Positions 62,140 to 64,000 of a DNA stretch of 64,000 bases are shown piece by piece; the first letter of the stretch is position 1; each line of letters opens with the position of its first letter. The translations under genes were made by a program, and so were the position numbers. The notes below the pieces were generated by a model. That model did no database searches. It saw only the letters and a list, made by a program, of their open reading frames with translations, and was not told where the DNA came from. Source of the DNA: Ustilago trichophora (lineage: Eukaryota > Basidiomycota > Ustilaginomycetes > Ustilaginales > Ustilaginaceae); NCBI GenBank assembly GCA_900323505.1, contig OOIN01000002.1, positions 1 to 64,000 of the forward strand, written 5' to 3'.

Positions 62140-64000
62140 ATGGTGTCAGCCCGGCATTCGGTCACACTGCTGCGAAGCACTGCTGGCTCAGCAACAAGGC
62201 AAAAGCAGGCTCTCATCACGGCGAAAAGCACCTTGATCGAATCTGTAGAGCGTCGGACCACCCTCACCTCCGCCTACAGAGCACGAGCTTCCAGCTACCC
62301 AGCGCGATCTCTCCACACCTCTCGGCCACATCCCTCGTCAGTGACCACCTCCGTTGAAGTCCCCACCGCCACTGAAGCCTCGGAAACAGAACATGCGGTC
62401 ATCTCCACCTTTGACCTATTCTCTGTGGGCATCGGTCCCTCATCCTCTCACACCGTCGGTCCGATGCGAGCAGGAGTCATCTTCGTCTCGGATCTCGCCG
62501 ACATGAACCTGCTCTCCCGCGTACATACGATCAAGATCAACCTCTACGGCTCGCTCGCTCTCACCGGTGCAGGCCACATGACTCCTCAGGCCCTTCTCGG
62601 CGGACTGGAGGGAGATGACTGTGAGACGGTAGATCCACCCTCCGTCCCCGTGCGCTTTGAAGCCATCAAGCGGGACAAGAAGCTGCATCTCGGCAAGAAT
62701 CTCTTCAAGACTCTTGGAAAGAAACCAGATGGCCAGGTAGTAGAAACGGGGAAAGTCGTCCATTTCGACTACGATCGCGATCTCAAATGGATGTTTGGCC
62801 AGGTCCTTCCGCATCACAGCAACGGGATTCGGATGAGCGTATTTGATGACCAAGGAGAGATGTTGGCTACGAATGATTACTACTCTGTGGGTGGAGGGTT
62901 TGTGGTCAATGGCGCGCTTGCTACACCTGCATCGCAGGGTGGGGGCAAGGCAAAGGCGGCTACAGAGACAAAAGGGAATGGCGGGATGAGCCTGCACGAT
63001 GAGACACTAGAAGTGAGCGCTCATCCGATCGATTGGGGCGAGAACGTCTTCTACAAGCAAATCCGCCGTGCCGATGCCGAAGACGGACGTCGTGCTGGCT
63101 CCGCACCAATTGTCGACGGCCTCCTACCTCAGGTGGAAGCACCCTTACCCCAAGTAGATAGGTCTGGTAACGCGGCCCTTGCCCCGACGACTCAAATCCA
63201 ACAGCCGCATACACCCGAGAAACTCACCGCAAAGCCCCTCACTGGCCCCCCCTTCCCTTACCACAACGCAGCCTCCCTCTTACGCCAGTGCAAGACGCGC
63301 AACTTAACCATTGCCCAAGTGGTCTACGAGAACGAGCTGACGTGGAACGCTCCCGAAGTGGTTCACGACAAACTGATCAAGATCTGGACGACGATGGACG
63401 AATGCATCCGTGCTGGTGTCGAGAATACCGAGACTACGCTTCCGGGTCCTTTGGCTGTGAGGAGGCGCGCGCCTAGTCTGTATGCGCGACTGCTGAGGGG
63501 CTTGTACCGCGGGGCGAGTCTTCCGAACCCCACTGCAGCACCCGCAGCCGCTTCCGCTGCGGCTTCGGAAGGACCTGGGATCGAGAGCCCTTCACCGTCT
63601 CGCCCTGCATCCATGGACATTGTCACCCAAATGGGAGCTACCGGCCTGACCCGCACCCGCATGATCGGAAACTTTAACCACCCCGTCATGCCTTGCCCAC
63701 CCCGTCGGACCAACTTCCCTGCCATCGACTATCTCACATGTTACGCCATCGCCACCAACGAACAGAACGCCGCAGGAGGGCGCATCGTCACCGCCCCCAC
63801 AAACGGTGCAGCCGGAGTGTTGCCCTCGGTGCTAAAGTACTGTTTTGAGTTTGTCTTTGACGATGATCCGGTGCGTGATTTGGAGAACTTCTTGCTCACT
63901 GCTGCTGCGATCGGAATGCTCTTCAAGCGAGGAGCTACGCTCTCGGCTGCAGAGGGCGGATGTATGGCCGAAGTGGGTGTTGCCACGGCTATGGCAGCGG
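62140..64000 (+). CDS. L-serine dehydratase, bacterial-type iron-sulfur enzyme, mitochondrial (partial)
   Basis: ATG at 62140, with the frame open to the window edge (620 codons so far, 3' end missing). The first 70 or so residues are Arg/Ser/Thr-rich without acidic clusters and look like a mitochondrial presequence. The beta-domain starts near residue 91 with FDLFSVGIGPSSSHTVGPMRAG, the family signature. The alpha-domain follows, with NEQNAAGGRIVTAPTNGAAG and TLSAAEGGCMAEVG, where C608 is expected to be the first 4Fe-4S ligand. The other two Cys would lie beyond the window. A long low-complexity linker (about 265-520) between the domains exceeds the bacterial form. The enzyme deaminates L-serine to pyruvate and ammonia. 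The usual yeast enzyme, Cha1, is PLP-dependent instead. Confidence 0.9.
   Translation, partial: MVSARHSVTLLRSTAGSATRQKQALITAKSTLIESVERRTTLTSAYRARASSYPARSLHTSRPHPSSVTTSVEVPTATEASETEHAVISTFDLFSVGIGPSSSHTVGPMRAGVIFVSDLADMNLLSRVHTIKINLYGSLALTGAGHMTPQALLGGLEGDDCETVDPPSVPVRFEAIKRDKKLHLGKNLFKTLGKKPDGQVVETGKVVHFDYDRDLKWMFGQVLPHHSNGIRMSVFDDQGEMLATNDYYSVGGGFVVNGALATPASQGGGKAKAATETKGNGGMSLHDETLEVSAHPIDWGENVFYKQIRRADAEDGRRAGSAPIVDGLLPQVEAPLPQVDRSGNAALAPTTQIQQPHTPEKLTAKPLTGPPFPYHNAASLLRQCKTRNLTIAQVVYENELTWNAPEVVHDKLIKIWTTMDECIRAGVENTETTLPGPLAVRRRAPSLYARLLRGLYRGASLPNPTAAPAAASAAASEGPGIESPSPSRPASMDIVTQMGATGLTRTRMIGNFNHPVMPCPPRRTNFPAIDYLTCYAIATNEQNAAGGRIVTAPTNGAAGVLPSVLKYCFEFVFDDDPVRDLENFLLTAAAIGMLFKRGATLSAAEGGCMAEVGVATAMAA

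Noticed and set aside
1..64000. CRISPR arrays, rRNA genes, prokaryotic operons
   Set aside because: None seen; the telomere, introns and gene content show a fungal nuclear chromosome.

Overview
The window is the left end of a fungal chromosome. It opens with 27 perfect CCCTAA repeats, and the genes that follow are fungal: short introns with GTATGT, GTGAGT or GTAAGT donors, a Zn2Cys6 transcription factor, Pho84 and DHA1 transporters, and mitochondrial metabolic enzymes. Compact, intron-poor genes, about 50-55% GC, a TTAGGG-type telomere and a RecQ-like helicase beside the telomere fit a smut fungus (Ustilaginales: Ustilago, Sporisorium, Moesziomyces or Pseudozyma). The species cannot be fixed from the sequence alone.

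Telomere and subtelomere (1-7.8 kb). A direct repeat of about 438 bp occurs next to the telomere and again 5.04 kb inward. Between the copies lies a telomere-linked helicase gene. It combines an OrsD-like zinc-finger region, a tyrosine-recombinase-like core and the first half of a RecQ-type helicase, and its reading frame runs into the outer repeat and ends there. From 5.6 to 7.8 kb there is a gene-free patchwork of a possible LTR relic and two pairs of short duplicated blocks.

Subtelomeric NTPase-nuclease cluster (7.9-19.0 kb). Three large, diverged paralogues share a P-loop (QSSGxGKT), a Walker B-like D-E pair, a GRPLW motif and a C-terminal D...(E/Q)xK segment typical of the PD-(D/E)xK nuclease fold. 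Two are on the minus strand and one is divergent. Two share an upstream motif. This is the best candidate here for an undescribed system (conflict, defence or selfish element).

Core chromosome (19.0-64 kb). In order: a multi-pass membrane RING-H2 protein divergent from a DNAJC8/Spf31-type splicing J-protein; an unknown Ala/Gly-rich protein; transaldolase; an AIFM3-like Rieske/FAD reductase; a mitochondrial YciI-like protein; SDHAF2; a DHA1 drug/polyamine transporter; a large Zn2Cys6 regulator; a small secreted protein (two exons, reconstructed here); a PQ-loop membrane protein; an intron-containing tRNA-Ala; proline dehydrogenase; myo-inositol oxygenase; a four-exon NTF2-like protein with a 25-nt exon; an HSL-type alpha/beta hydrolase; a Pho84-type phosphate transporter; a gene-poor 4.5 kb stretch; a small single-pass membrane protein; a TPMT-type methyltransferase; and the 5' part of an iron-sulfur L-serine dehydratase cut by the window edge.

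Gene models were adjusted to ATG starts and, where splice signals restored a conserved frame, to spliced exons. All functional names rest on motifs read by eye; no database search was run.
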